A stretch of DNA of 64,000 nt, taken from Gymnogyps californianus. Lineage: Eukaryota > Chordata > Aves > Accipitriformes > Cathartidae. Below the pieces are notes generated by a model. That model saw only the letters and a program-made list of their open reading frames with translations. It ran no database searches and was not told where the DNA came from. This document shows, in pieces, positions 1 through 12,501 of the stretch; position 1 is the stretch's first letter, and each line of letters begins with the position of its first letter. Made by a program: the position numbers and the translations under genes. The stretch is taken from contig NC_059481.1 in assembly GCF_018139145.2 (NCBI RefSeq), positions 12,450,368-12,514,367 on the forward strand, written 5' to 3'.

Positions 1-33
1 GCTAATTCTTGCTGGAAAGTCCTTCAGCACCAT
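1..33 (-). CDS. Possible start of a leftward gene (11 codons, runs off the edge)
   Basis: Downstream of the TATA-like box on the minus strand an ATG at 33-31 has A at -3 and G at +4, a good Kozak context. It opens a frame reading MVLKDFPARIS that is still open at the window edge. It does not match the SHC4 N-terminus I know from human. It may be a real initiator, an upstream ORF, or chance. Confidence 0.2.
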   Translation of the reverse strand, partial: MVLKDFPARIS

Positions 34-59
34 AATCCAGAAACAACTGAATCGTCCTG

Positions 60-640
60 CGCCTCCGGCGCTGCTTCCCGCAGAGCCGCAGAGCCGCGGG
101 GCAGCAGCTCCGCAGCGCCCGAGCCGCCCCCGCCGCGCCGGGCCCCGCCGCAGCCCCGGCTGCCGCCGCCGCCGCCGCCGCTTTTATGAATGAAGTTTTT
201 GTGAATGAGGCGCGGCGCGTGCAGGCGGGCAGCGCCGTGAATGGCGCTCGGCGGGCGGCCGCGGCCCGGCGGCCTCCGGGGTGCGCCTCGCAGCCAATCG
301 CCGCCCGCCGCCGGCTCACGCGCCCTCAGCGCGCGGGGAGCGGGGCGGGGGGGGGGGGGGGAAGACGGGGCGCGGGGGCGGGCGGGACCTGCGGACGGTG
401 GCGAAGGGCCCCTGTGTGCGGCATGTCCCGGCCCCGGCCCCGGCCCCGGCCGTTCCTCCTTCGCCGGCGGCACAGGCAGAGCCAAGGGCTGGGGCTCAGC
501 CGGAGCCGGGGCTGCGGTGCCCCCGGGCTGCCCACCCGGCACCAAGGCAAGGACAGGCTTGTCCCAGCGCCCCCCGCTCTGCAGCTCGGCTCCAGCCACC
601 GGCCCCGCTGGGGAAGGCCCGTCTCCGGCATTGCGTGTAC
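60..640. promoter_or_regulatory. CpG island, probable promoter of a leftward gene
   Basis: Very GC- and CpG-rich DNA with GGC/GCC runs, GC boxes and a G-run near 348-361, standing out sharply from the AT-rich surroundings. In minus orientation there is an ATTGG (inverted CCAAT) at about 293-298 and a CATAAAAG TATA-like box at about 184-191, spaced as in a core promoter, which would put a start site near 155. The long ORFs in all frames here are what GC-rich DNA gives by chance and I do not call them genes. In mammals the gene left of SECISBP2L is SHC4, also on the minus strand, so this could be its promoter; no SHC4 protein sequence is visible to confirm it. Confidence 0.6.
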
Positions 641-3600
641 CTCAGGCAGCAAAAGAAGCGAGCCGGGTTTATTTTACTCCCTGAAAATGAGCGAGCCGGG
701 TTGATTTTACCTCCTGAAAATATCTGGGCCCTCAGCACGAGTTACCTCGGCTCCGCGTGGGGCTTCGACGCCTCGGGCAGCGTGGTGGGGAGAGAAATGC
801 AGCACCGCAGGGGTCAGGCCAGGAGGGGAAAACCAGCACAACGGCCACAGTTCCTTCCGTTAGCTGAGGTCTTTGCTCTCGCTAGATTTTCAATATTGAG
901 TTCACCTTCCTCATGCTCACGGTGATACTGGCCTCATTCTCTGCTTGCGTTCAGTGCTGTACGTCAGCTGCTGGTGGATGAGGAGAGGCCGTGCTGCCCA
1001 CTGCCCTGCCTGTGATGGACAGAAAATCACGGGCAGAGAGCTGGAGAGACAGAGAGCGCTCAACACAGCCATTGCATTTTTTTTCTCTTGTATGAAAGCT
1101 GATATTAATCCTAAAAGATGCAGTAGTTGCTACAATAAAGTAGGGAAAACCCCCAGTCCAGACTCTGCTAGTGAAATATGGCTCAAAGAGGAAGCGGCTG
1201 CTTTTGAATCAGCCCGTTTGGGGGAGGATGGCCGAGACTGCTCGCAAAATCAAACCCAAAGGCAAAACCTGGACTAGCCACGAGTTAGAAAGAGTGACTA
1301 ATTTCTCACGAAGCTTTAATGATGGCTTTGAGCACAAAAGGATAGAAAACGTTCAGAAGTGATTAGCAGCACTATTGATTGTACATAAAGCACGGAAACT
1401 CTCTTAGCATGAATGTTTTTCTTTCTTAACTCTTTCATTTTGACGCCACACTAGAACATGTCAACACAGCTGGAAGAAACCACTGGGGTGGAGAGGCCAC
1501 GGTGCCCTCACTGGCGAGGAGGAGGGACTGGAGGGGGGTGCGAGCTGCTCTTGCCATGAAGGGGACAATGAGGACCAGCATTCAGGGAGATGATGATGCC
1601 CCAGGCTCCTGCCTCAGAGGACCTCCCAGATTTCTCTTTTTACTGCCATGAAAAACATGCAACCAGACAAACCAAATCTCTTCTTGCGAGGTCAGCCTTA
1701 CCATCCTTCCCACCTTTTCTCTGAGCACACAGCGAGGGTCTTCCTGCCTTACAGCAGCCCCTCAGCGTAGATGATGGCACCAGGAAAGGGTGGCTTGGTG
1801 ACCAGGACGCTCCCCCATGCCTTAGCTCAGGTAGAGACTAGTTCATGGCCATGGGCTGCCTCTGGCCCGTGCTGGTCCTCATCTCCTGAGCCCTTCTGCC
1901 AGCTGCTCCTTCCTCAGGAGGCAATTTGAGCCTTTCTTACCTGTGTGAGTGAGAAAAGGGGCAGGCGGGGTCCCTGCTGGCCCTGCAGGAGATGCAATCC
2001 CCACCGTGTCCTACTGCAGCTACCAGAGCTGGCAGGTGAAAAGGGTTAACGGGACTGGCTTTAAACCTGTGTGGTGAAAGGGGCCGTTTTCAAGAAAAAG
2101 AAACAACAACGCAACAGCCTGTCCTTCGCTCATTACCCAAGAGCTGTGTCTCCAGCCCTGCATGGCACCAGCACCTGCTGCCCCATGGCTTAAGCGTTGT
2201 TGCCCTCCTCGAGTACCAGGGGGGCTCGAGAGGGCTTCCCCAGAGGGGCGAGGGAGGCTGGTACATTAACCGGCACTTCTCGGCTCACAGGCACCAGCGA
2301 GCGTGATTACAGTGTGGGAGGTGAAGAATAGCTGGTGTTTTACAGCAAGTTCCAGAGAAAAATGCAATTGTGACAAGCTCCGTTTTCAGCAGCGATCAAG
2401 AAATACAAGCTCGAGAGCAGAACCCAGCAAAAAGCGGCATTGTCCAAGGAATAGTAGCCATTGTGGGGAGGGGGAGGAGGGAAAAGAAAAATGTCATGCC
2501 TTTGTAAATTAAAAAGCTTTTTTCTCAAGGCTAAAAACAAGATTTCTGTTTAAGATACTGGGAAATCGTCCTCTAACCAGCACAGAGAACAAAGCTCCTT
2601 TAAGCACTGGCAAAACTGAGCCTACAGCCTTGTGTGCCGCCTAAAAGGAGCCTGTGTTTCTTTCTCACAGCTCGAGTTCCTGGTTGCCCGCAGTGCTCGG
2701 GGCCCAGGGAGCTGCCCCAGCTCACTGCCCACGCACCCGCCGCTGCCCCAGCAAGACACAGAGAAAAGTCATTTTGCCCCTCACATGGCTGCTGACATTG
2801 CGACGGTGCGTGCTGCCGAAGGGCTGTACCGTGCATGTTTTCTCAGGCGACATGGGAATGCCCTTCTGGTGCACAGTTACAAGCTGAGACCTCTCTCGGT
2901 CGCTATGTTACCAGTCCCATCACACCCAAACCCTCCATCACACCCTTGTTTACAGCCCCGAACAGTCTCTCAGCCTCAAATATGCTGCATGAAAAACCGA
3001 TGTGAGCAGCCCCGAGTCACGTATTGTCACAGGGGACAGGAGCTTTGGCAGGTGTAACCACATTGACGAGGCAGCACCATTACATAGGAGCGGGAGCAAG
3101 CAGTTAACCAGCTACAGCCACCTCTAACACCCCTCCAGAAGACCTGCAGAGAAGGAGGCAAGCTAGCAGCAGCCACGTCTCACCAGCAGCATCACCGCAG
3201 GGAGCCTTTGTGGCAGGAAGGAGCAGTGCCAGCCCGGAGCCCCAGGAGCCTCCCGGCACCCTTGGGAGTGATGGAATTTCTAATTTGGGGCTGCGCGATC
3301 ACAGCTCTAGCAGGCAGTTAACGCCGCCATGCCACCCTCTCTTTGCAGCACAGGGGCCAGGCAAGGCAGATGCCGGGCCACGCGCTCGTGGTGCTCGCTG
3401 GCGACAGGGAGGTCAAGGTGAATTGGGGACCAATGTAGACGAGAGCAGCTAGCTCAGCAGTCTCGCACTGGGAGTGTGTGTGGGCAGCGCAGGGAGCAAA
3501 GCTGTCGCCCACCCGCAGAGCACACCCGAAAAGCAGTTGCACTCTTGCAGAAGCCCGGAGGAAGCTGTTACATACTTATTGCAACCGCCATGACAGAGCT

Positions 3601-6000
3601 CGGTGTTTCTGTTAGAACACGGAGTAAATGGGGGATTTTTTTTTCCTGTATAAATAGCAATAGCAGAGTTAATTTATGCTAAGGTGCACCAAGCTGATCC
3701 GCCTTCCTTCCTCATTGACATGCCTGGCTGACGCTGGCAGAAATCAGCAAAGTGTTACAGAATGGCAGGAAAACCCCGTAACCAGCAACGTGGTGGCAGG
3801 TACCTTTGGGAAGCCCTGGAGCACGCTTATTTGCACTAGCAAGTGTCACGCACAGCCACTGTTTCATTTCAATCGAGAGAAATTTATTTTCCCACATATT
3901 TTTATCTGTTTTATCTCCTATAGGTACCTTTCCCTTATTCTGAATGAGTTAAAACCAGGTGTATTTGACAACTGCAGCCCACCTCCTACTTTTCAGAAGA
4001 GTCAGAGGGGGTTTGCATGGGCTGAAGACACAAAGCGGAGAGCTAATGGGTTTGAGGAGGACAAAGGCACGGCCCTGGATACAAAAGCAGAGTCAGAGAT
4101 TAGACTATCACTGTTTTTCTCCTGTTCTAGCTCTGAAGGACCCAACAGTGCTAATCCCAGAAAACATGTCCTAGGGTGACTTATAGACAAGTTGCGATTT
4201 TCTTTCTCGGGCACCATGCTGTGTTTTGCTCGGCCCAGTTTAACCACTCACAGCAGCGTTGCTTTGTCCAAAACTGCAGCTACAAGACAGCAGAACCATG
4301 CTGGGATAAGACAGCAGAAAGCAGCGCTGCTCCGCCTGGGCGAAGGGCGCATCCTTGCAGCTGAGCGTGTGAGTGGAAGGACCCAACATGGCATGCAACA
4401 GGGCTTAGCTGGACGTGCTTCATGCCCTTCCTTTTCACCTCCTCTTTACCTGGCAACACCACCACCTCCTCCTTCAAACACTGCTGGGCTTTACCTTTTC
4501 CACCAGGACAACCCCATAGCACAGGGGAAGAGCAACGAGCTGGAAACACCTGTGCAAGGGCCCAAAATTCAGAGCCTGAAGGTTGCTCAACAGCCAGCAC
4601 AAAGCCAGTCCTTGTAGCTCTGAGGGAAAGCAGTCATCAAAGATAAACCCCACATGCCCCAGGCCATTGACAGCGCTTGAAGAGGTGAGAGCTGAACACT
4701 GGAGGAGAGCAGAGTGTGGGGGACCCATGCCACAGCTGTCCCATCTGCGAGGTGGATGATGCCAGCCTCTGCAGGCTCAACAAGGATGTACCAAACGCAT
4801 CAGAGCTAGTCAGAGCTGCTACAAGCCATCAGAAAACAACATACTGCTCTAACCACTGCTTTCTGAAAGGAGATCTGCATGCTAAGAGCCCAAAGATACG
4901 TTCAGCAGCACTTGCTGGCCTGCCTCAGCACTGCTTGCAAGGAGGCAGAGTGGCCATGGGCAAAACCCGGCATCATCCCATGTCTGTTGTACCACAAAGT
5001 GCTGAAAGCAACAGCAGATTAAGCATCGAGTGCCTGGCTCCGGCTTTGAGCGCAGCCCCGCAGCAGGAGGGATACAAAGACAAATTTCAGCCTAAAGTAG
5101 CCTAAAGCTTCATCTCTGCAGAATTACCCACCACATGAAAGAAGTTTCAGCAACAGCACCATAAAACTACTGTCAGCTCAAAAGGAAGTTGGAAGCAGTC
5201 ATGCTTTAGTGGCATCACAGGGCTTGGTATCCGTGCGGTAGCAGGCAGGGAACATCCTTTCCTGCAATTCAGCTTAAAGCTGTATTTTTGTAGGGCCATC
5301 GACTAGCACATATTTGAAAAAAAAAAATCCCACAACACAGTTGAACTTCTCCCCGTGTCTCCTTAGCTGTGTAGAGGAGACCCAAGGAAACACTGAAGGA
5401 TGTACCCTCACTCAGCGTCTCCCGCTTCCATCCTTAGATGGTTGCCTTTAACTTGGCTGTAGTAAAGCAGAAAGGAAACCTTGACATCGGGGCATTTCTG
5501 ATGGCTTTATTTTTGTTAGTTTGCTCTCTTCCTCTACAATCAATGTTCCTCCATAAGGAAGGTTTTACAAGAGCTTCTTCCAGTTCTTGCTACCCACAGC
5601 TTTTTTGCCAAACATCCTTGCCTCTCCAGTGCTCACCTACTCCTCAAGACAGTCGATGGCAGAAGGGGCACTTACCTTCTCAACTGCAGCTGGCAAATCC
5701 CCAAGAGTTTGAAACAATACTCTCAGGGGCAGAATCCATCTGAAAATGCACCCTTCCCTTGCAGGAAAGGCATTATAAAGAGTTTAATGCTCTAAATCCC
5801 TTATGTTTAGGGTTTTTTTTCCTGAAAGATGCCACCCAACAGGACTTTTACCGCAATTTTTTTGGAAAATGTACAAAACCCCTAGAAATTTAGAGTGACA
5901 ATATTTATCATTGCTTTATAACTCTGCAAGAAATGAGTAACCTACTATAATAGGCATGAAGCCTTATAGAAGCACAAAGTTGTTTTAAATTTAGTGTGGA
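641..6000. other. Intergenic, no gene recognised
   Basis: Mixed-composition DNA. The plus- and minus-strand ORFs here (for example 2,632-3,057, 3,676-4,179 and 4,716-5,105) show no recognisable domain or conserved motif, and they overlap one another on both strands as chance ORFs do. I see no repeat family I can name. Confidence 0.5.
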
Positions 6001-6028
6001 CACACACTAACTTTCCCTATAAATACAG

Positions 6029-6113
6029 GCGAAACCGCTGCCTGGGTGCATGGTGCTGCCGCAGCCTCCGCAGCCTCCAGGGGAACCCGAGCACGAACAG
6101 AGCTGCCACACAG
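6029..6113 (+). other. Candidate unannotated plus-strand exon
   Basis: An 85-nt GC-rich patch in AT-rich DNA. It is preceded by a CACTAAC branch-point-like sequence at 6,005-6,011, a short pyrimidine stretch and ACAG, and followed by CAG|GTAACT, a good donor. A TATAAATA at 6,018-6,025 also overlaps the left edge, so it could instead be near a transcription start. An ATG at 6,050 opens a proline/glutamate-rich frame that reaches the donor in phase 1. No homology is recognised. Confidence 0.2.
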
Positions 6114-7666
6114 GTAACTGTAGGAAATGCAGTTTACTCCATGTCCCCTCTCCCATTTCCCTTTATATAAGAGCAAGTCTGTTATCAGTGTTATGTGATT
6201 ACTAAATTCCTCTTTACTCATTAAAGTACTATCCGTGGAAAACAACGTGAGAGAGAGCTGGGCGTTTTAGATAGCGTCCAGATGGACACCCACACACATC
6301 CGCCTCGCAAGAGACAGCTCACCAAGCGTCGGGGGAAAACTCCAGTTGAACAGCTACGAGCGTACCAGGGGCCTGTAGCTGGTGCCGAAAAGTACATTCC
6401 GGCTTAGGTTTCCCTGCATTTTGTACTGTTTGCTAACTCATAAAAGACCCCAAAAGGTGAACAGTCTTCAGCTGCATCATGTCCTTTGGGGTTTGCTGGG
6501 GGTTCTTTAAAGCGCTATTGGACAAAAAAAAAAAAAAAAGTGTTTTTTAAAAAAATCCCCAAGTTTTATACACAGTGATCCTAAAAATCTGAAAGCAAAC
6601 CCAAAGAGCAATCTTTGTTGCATAAATAGTGCAATTTGACTGACTGGGGTCTTTCCGCGCATTTCAGACATGCGGATTCATAAACTTCCAGCCCTGTCAG
6701 TATAAACCCGGTATCTGAGAGCTCAGGTTGCCCTTGGAGTGCAGGCAGTGCTAGTGCTGCTTGTAGGAACTTCAGTGCAGCAATGGCAGGAGCAATTTTT
6801 TTCTTGTGGTGGTGGTTCTGTGTGCACAGCAATGCAAAGCACCATTTAAAAAATTCTCAATAGAGGCAAGGAACTTTCCTCAAGGGCACTACAAAATGGT
6901 TAGCATTTTTTAAATGGTGAAGAAATGGAGAGCGAGAAGAAAATTCAGTTTGTAAGGCTTTGGGGTAATTAATTTTCTTGTCATTTTCATAGCACAAGTC
7001 ACACAGTGCCACCTACTTTTTTGTACTTTCCAAAACTCGTATCAGGATGAGAAGACGCAGGCAAAACCCAGATGTAAGGAGTAATTTTGACAGCGATAGC
7101 ACCTACAAAGTAAGGTTTGTAACAGAAGCACTTTCAACAGAAGACAACTGCAATAGCAGAATTGAAACATGAAGTTAAGGCACATAAATAGAAAAGTCAA
7201 AATTACAGGATGAAGTTGTATCCTTTTTGAATTGCTACAAATATTCTTACCCGTGGGAGTTGCAAAACCAGTTAATGACACCATTACTAGAGCTGCGGAA
7301 GCGTGAGCAGCTACCAGTGAGTCACTGGAGAACAGGGGACAACATGCTAAGAACTTTGTGTTATTTTACAAAGGTGACTTCATGCACCAGTATAATAATA
7401 AAGGCAGGTCAACTTAAATTCTCATACGTTAGCAGCATGCAAGAAATTCTAGTTTTTGGAGGTGTCTGTTGTTATTCTTACTCATTTGCTCTTAAGTAAA
7501 ATGTTATTTCCAACTCGATATTCTGGACCTAGTTCAGTCCCATGGTCTCTGAAGAACGATGGGTTTTTCTGTATACTATTTTTCTGGTCATCGAGATGGT
7601 GCATGAGAACAGGGACCTGGACGCCATAACGTGAAAAATCCTCTGCTAATCCTGTTTTTCTCTTCA
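6114..7666. other. Intergenic or intron of the candidate transcript
   Basis: AT-rich with homopolymer runs (A-run at 6,524-6,539). No coding signal or recognisable repeat is seen. Confidence 0.45.
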
Positions 7667-7930
7667 GCCTCTCTGGCAGTGAGCATTCAGTCTCGGCGAC
7701 AGGAGGGGCTCCGCTCCCTGCACTGGCTGCCACCGCGGCGCTGGGGCCCCGGGGACCACCAGCCAGAGGCGAGGAGCCACCGCCTGCCTTCTCCACCCTG
7801 TGGCCAAGTACGGTGTAACACAGACCTTTTCCATCTCCGGCAATGCCAGGGCAGCCTTTGCAAACAAACTCAGGATAAAGCAGTTGTGAACAAACACATC
7901 GCTCTAATAAAGCCGTAAATTTCTACAACC
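7667..7930 (+). other. Candidate plus-strand terminal exon with poly(A) signal
   Basis: A TTTTCTCTTCAG acceptor-like tract ends at about 7,666. The following frame continues, in matching phase, from the candidate exon at 6,029-6,113 and stays open to a TAA at 7,916-7,918. An AATAAA lies at 7,906-7,911. The joined frame would encode about 105 residues with no recognised domain. The GC-rich section 7,690-7,800 gives open frames on both strands, which weakens the case. A noncoding RNA or chance are both possible. Confidence 0.2.
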
Positions 7931-10900
7931 ATTTTTATTAGTTATGGAAGAACCCCCACTAGTATTTACATAGTGCAAAAAAGCTGTTATTACTCCAAAA
8001 AGTACGGTAGACAGAACAATTATCCTTCATACAGCAAAAAAGAAATGGAACAAAACCCTTCATATTGTATTTCATAATGATTTTTCTACTGCTTTAACCT
8101 AAATATTACTATAAATTTTAAGACATTAAAGATTAAACAGCTTTCCTTATTAGAATCTATTTAAAAGTAAAATATATGAACTACTCATGAACATTTAGAA
8201 GGTGGGCTGTGCCAACTGGATTTCTACTTTCAGCGTTACCATTCATTGACGAGGAAGTTTTGGGCTAGACATTCTCATGTTTCCTTGTGTGTGGCAGGGT
8301 GGGTAGAACACCCACAGTACTTGTTTCTATGGCTTGCTTCTGCTGGTTTTTGTTTTGTTAACAAATCGTCACGTCTGATCTTTAAATGGCTAACATTGAA
8401 ATCAATAGTTTCATTAGTTGGCACAACTTCACAGGAAATACTTAATGACAGTTTCAGCAAACAGCAGCTTTTCAAACAATAATACTTTTTTTACATACGT
8501 ATTTAAAGTAACAGTATTAAAAGTTAAGCTTGTGTTAAAGAACTGGACAGAATCACATTGTGTAAGCTCCCACCCACCCAAATGAGCGTAAAGACACCTC
8601 TTATCTTTACCAGAACACCACCACCAAGCGCATTACTGAACATCTTCTATAACGAATTTTTAAAACACAGGTCAGTACCCTCTGTCACTGTTTAGCTCCA
8701 GTCCCACAACTACCTGCACACAAGTTCAGCAGATGAACAGGCCACCGACTTAAGCCAGTGGAACTAACGCTCTTAAGCGTGTCTTAGCAGGATCAGGACC
8801 TTAACCTTACTCAGACATTGTTACTTGGTCCAACTAAGGACAAAAGTTCTTCAAAATCTTTCCCTTTTACATATTTGTAATCCATGTTTTTTTATTATTT
8901 TGACAGAGATACTTAAAGTATTTATATAAATAGGTTGTATACATAGCCACCTCTATCAGTTTTAAAGATCCCTACCCCTACCACAGATAATTTATCTGGT
9001 AAAATAAAAAACAATGTAAGTGGTGAAATCATTTCTATAAAGAATGTCTTAAGAAAAGTAATTTGTTTTCCGAATAATCATTTCCACAACAAAAATACCT
9101 ATACACCTATAACTACAGAAACATCTTTTCTTGGGGACAGTAACAACCTGTATAATAAACTGCATACTTTTATACCGAAATAGAAATTCAGCTACTTTTT
9201 AAAAAAATCATGGTATTGTAAAACATTTGTATGCTTTCTTTTTAAATTCTGGTGATAAGAGAATCAAAGTTACCACAGTGAGATACTCTCCTCAAGTGCT
9301 TCAAGTGGCAAGGAACTTCCCTAATTTTAGATACAAATGGATCACTCCCAAAGGAATTGCAATTTCATTCTCACAGTTATTGCTCATTCCCAGCTTATCA
9401 AAAAGGAAGCACTAAAACCAGTTTCCTTTACTCAGTTTCAGTTTGCTCCTGTAAGGGTGATCTGCCACATTTGAAAAAGAGACTAGTTCCCTACTTGCTG
9501 GCAAATTGAGAGATATTAGAAGTGCTATATCACCTTCAAGAACTCTATTAAACCTGTAGCAAAATTGCAGTTAAATAGTGGGCTGAGTATTACAAGACTT
9601 CTTTGATATAAATGTCAGAAAATTTTAAAATGACAGTCCAAGTTCAGAAAAGACATATAAAAAGATGCGCCTTTGATGTTAATACTTCAAGATCAAAAGT
9701 TATTTGAATCACTGGCACGGAAAGAGCAAAAGGAAAAATTACAAACACCTTTGTTTTTTGATGTTCTGGTGAAGTTTTGCCCTCAGTGTATACACTGATC
9801 TCAGCCGGTGTTGAGACATGTGCTTACACATCCAAGGGCAAGTTTTGCTTGTCAGCAGTTCAAACACCTATCATTTCCTAAAGCAAAAACTCTTTCAAAA
9901 CATACAGACAGTACAAATCTGCCATACGTACAGTAAAAGGTTTAACATTCAGGAGGCATCATTCCTTAGTCTTTGTTTTCCTATAAAATGCCTGTTCTAA
10001 CATCTAGGAAGACTACATTAAGGAACTAAGAACATGACAGAACAGCCAGTAGTCCTAGCAGCTCTCTATACTGCTTATCTACATAGCACTTGCTATGCCT
10101 ATACCTATCAAAGCATTATTTACATAATACACACAGTTTCTATTATTCTCATTAGCATCCAAAAAACCCAGGGGTAGATGATTTCTAAATCTGGAGTCTT
10201 ATTCTCCCAGTGCAACTTGAAATGCCAGCATCACTAGTACTATAAGTGTTGGTCCCATATCAGTAAGTGTGGACTAAATACCTAAGCTATCCACTACTTG
10301 TGTTTTTCAGCCTACCCAGAGGCTTTTTATGCATTTTGATACAAGTGATCACGAAAAATGAAGTGGAATTAAAAGAAACATATGTTTGCCATAAAAGTGT
10401 TATTCATGTGAGTTACTCTTTGGCCACTCTTGTAGTGAAGCTCCTGCTGCTGGCAGTTGCAGTACATCCCTTGCCAATATAGGACAAAGATGGAAAACAG
10501 ACTCCTTACATGCAAGGTTTAGACACATACTCCATCTTCAATCTCAAGTGAATTCATCATCAGTTAATGGATTTCGCTTCAGTATTCAGAACAAAACACG
10601 GAACAACTCTCTAGCAACACATGTTTCAGGGAGGGCGTATTTTTGTTTCTTTTACCTCTGAACCACTGAAATACCTCCCCATACTACAGGGCACTTCCTC
10701 CTTTCCTGGAATAACTACTTCCTTTTCTACTCTAGATGTCAACTCCTAAAGCTGCTACAACTGTGAGAACAGACAAAAAGAGGTCACAGTTTGAGTAAGA
10801 ATTGTTAAGGTACATCCTGAACTCAACACAAGGGTGGCCAGGACCAAGCATGCAGATGAACATGTAGATACATTGAGCCACCATATCATTCACGCTTGCT

Positions 10901-11827
10901 GTTAAAGGATTATTCTTGCTTTTTGCAATGTTATGTAGATTACAATATACAAAACAGCATTCCTGAGGTAAGTGACAGGAGAAAGAGGAAGTCATCAGTT
11001 TACTAAGAGCCCTGGACAGGGATTATTGTTAATGATTCACTTAGTGTGGTTTGGCAGACAGCAACTGTGGAGAGCATGGGGGATTTTTGTTTTCTTTCCT
11101 GTTTTTTTAATGCAGTATTTCCACCTTGTAAAAAAAAAACCCCAAAACATTAATTATATCCCTCTGGTTTAAAGTTTTTCTGGAATCAAAGTTGTTATAG
11201 CTTATTGTAACCATCTCAACTATCAGCAGCTTTTTAATGATGCATTGACCGAGACCAACTAAAAAGCTGCATCTATCTCAGCATAAGAATCACACATAGA
11301 TTTCTCTACTATTTACTTTTCATTAAGACTGCAAATGGGGTTTTCTAGATTTTCTTTAAAGAGAACAAAAATTTTACTTTTATTTCTAGACAGAACTAGA
11401 AAATCACAGCCAAATACACCGACGTGCCTGGCATAACACCATAACACCAACGTAAAGTGTTGGTAATTTGTCAGTCAATGTAGGTTATCTGTTTGAAAAT
11501 GAGCTACACAGTCACATCTCAAAAGAATTTTGCTTAAAACTGGTCAGTTATAAGATGTTTCCTTTTACAAAAGATCAAATGAATACTTACTGACAAATCT
11601 TCCACACAGTTTCTATTCTGGGAAATAGGTACTGATTAAAAGCTAAGCTAGTTTTTAAATCAAACAAGTAACAGACAGCTACAAAAATATTGTTGTGAAT
11701 TAAATACACATATTAAATGTTTAACAGTGCAAAATGTTGAGATGAAGCATACGAAATAATGGCTGCAACCTTTACAACAGTTAGTTTTAATATAATTTCT
11801 AAAAAGTTCCTGAGTTCCTGCTTATTT
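7915..11827 (-). other. SECISBP2L: SECISBP2L 3' UTR
   Basis: About 3.9 kb of AT-rich sequence downstream of the SECISBP2L stop without a coding exon. On the minus strand an AATAAA at 7,934-7,939 is followed by a suitable cleavage zone at about 7,910-7,920 and a GT-rich downstream element, making it the best candidate for the distal poly(A) site. Other hexamers inside (for example near 8,889 and 11,379) could be used as proximal sites. The exact end needs transcript data. Confidence 0.6.
7934..7939 (-). terminator. Distal poly(A) signal of SECISBP2L
   Basis: AATAAA on the minus strand, with a GT-rich element 30-50 nt further downstream. It lies 23 nt from an AATAAA on the opposite strand (7,906-7,911). 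Confidence 0.5.
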
Positions 11828-12501
11828 TTACGGCATATAGATGGAATCTGTGTGTTCTTTATTCAAAGAACTGCAGATGGTGGGTTTATGTTGAGTGTTA
11901 CTTGCATGCTTGTCATTTGTCCATTCCTCACCATCAGTGACCGGATCAGCCTGCTCAGAAGTCTCTATTTCTTCCTCTTCACTTTGTTCTGCATTGTCTT
12001 CTTCAGCACCACTAAGGGTCTTCCCAAGCTGAAGCGTCTCCATAGTTCTCTGGGTCTCTGAAACCCAAGACTCAATTCTGCTATTAAGCTGAACCTCTAC
12101 AGAAATTGGTTCATGGGCATAATCCTCCTCCTCCTCCTCATCTTCCTCCTCCTCCTCTTCTAGCATTCCCGGTACAAGAGTACTGGTGGTACTGGTCATG
12201 GAGGAATTCAAAAGATCTCGGCAGCTGCCATCCAGTGATCCTGTTTCTGTACTCTGCTGCGAGGCCCATTCCAGATTGTCATCTGGTTTCACCTCATCTT
12301 TGTCACCTGGTGTGGATTTTCCATGATTCGTTGCTGAGGTAGTGCCAGTTGTAGCCAGAGGTGCTTGTTTATTAAGAGTGGCTTTTTCAATTTGACCATT
12401 ACCAGCTTTTTCTGGTACCGCAGTCTTACATGAGGATTCTCTCTCATTTTCAGAGGTTTCTAACCCATCAGATGTTTCCACCATATTTCTCCAGTTTGTT
12501 T
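11828..12501 (-). CDS. SECISBP2L: SECISBP2L exon 18 (terminal coding)
   Basis: Residues 879-1,102 and the stop codon. It begins TNWRNMVETSDGLE and includes SQQSTETGSLDGSCRDLLNS and the acidic run at residues 993-1,005, written as (TCC)n on the plus strand. It ends NKEHTDSIYMP, where human continues differently (NKEHSDSNYTTQTT), so the extreme C-terminus is diverged. Confidence 0.95.

Noticed and set aside
24..925. Long overlapping ORFs in the left CpG island on both strands
   Set aside because: They overlap in several frames, are low-complexity Ala/Gly/Pro/Arg, and match no family; typical of stop-poor GC-rich DNA.
7482..7796. Minus-strand 104-codon ORF next to the SECISBP2L 3' end
   Set aside because: It starts with GTG, half of it is GC-rich Ala/Gly/Pro sequence, it has no known domain, and it competes with a plus-strand frame over the same bases.
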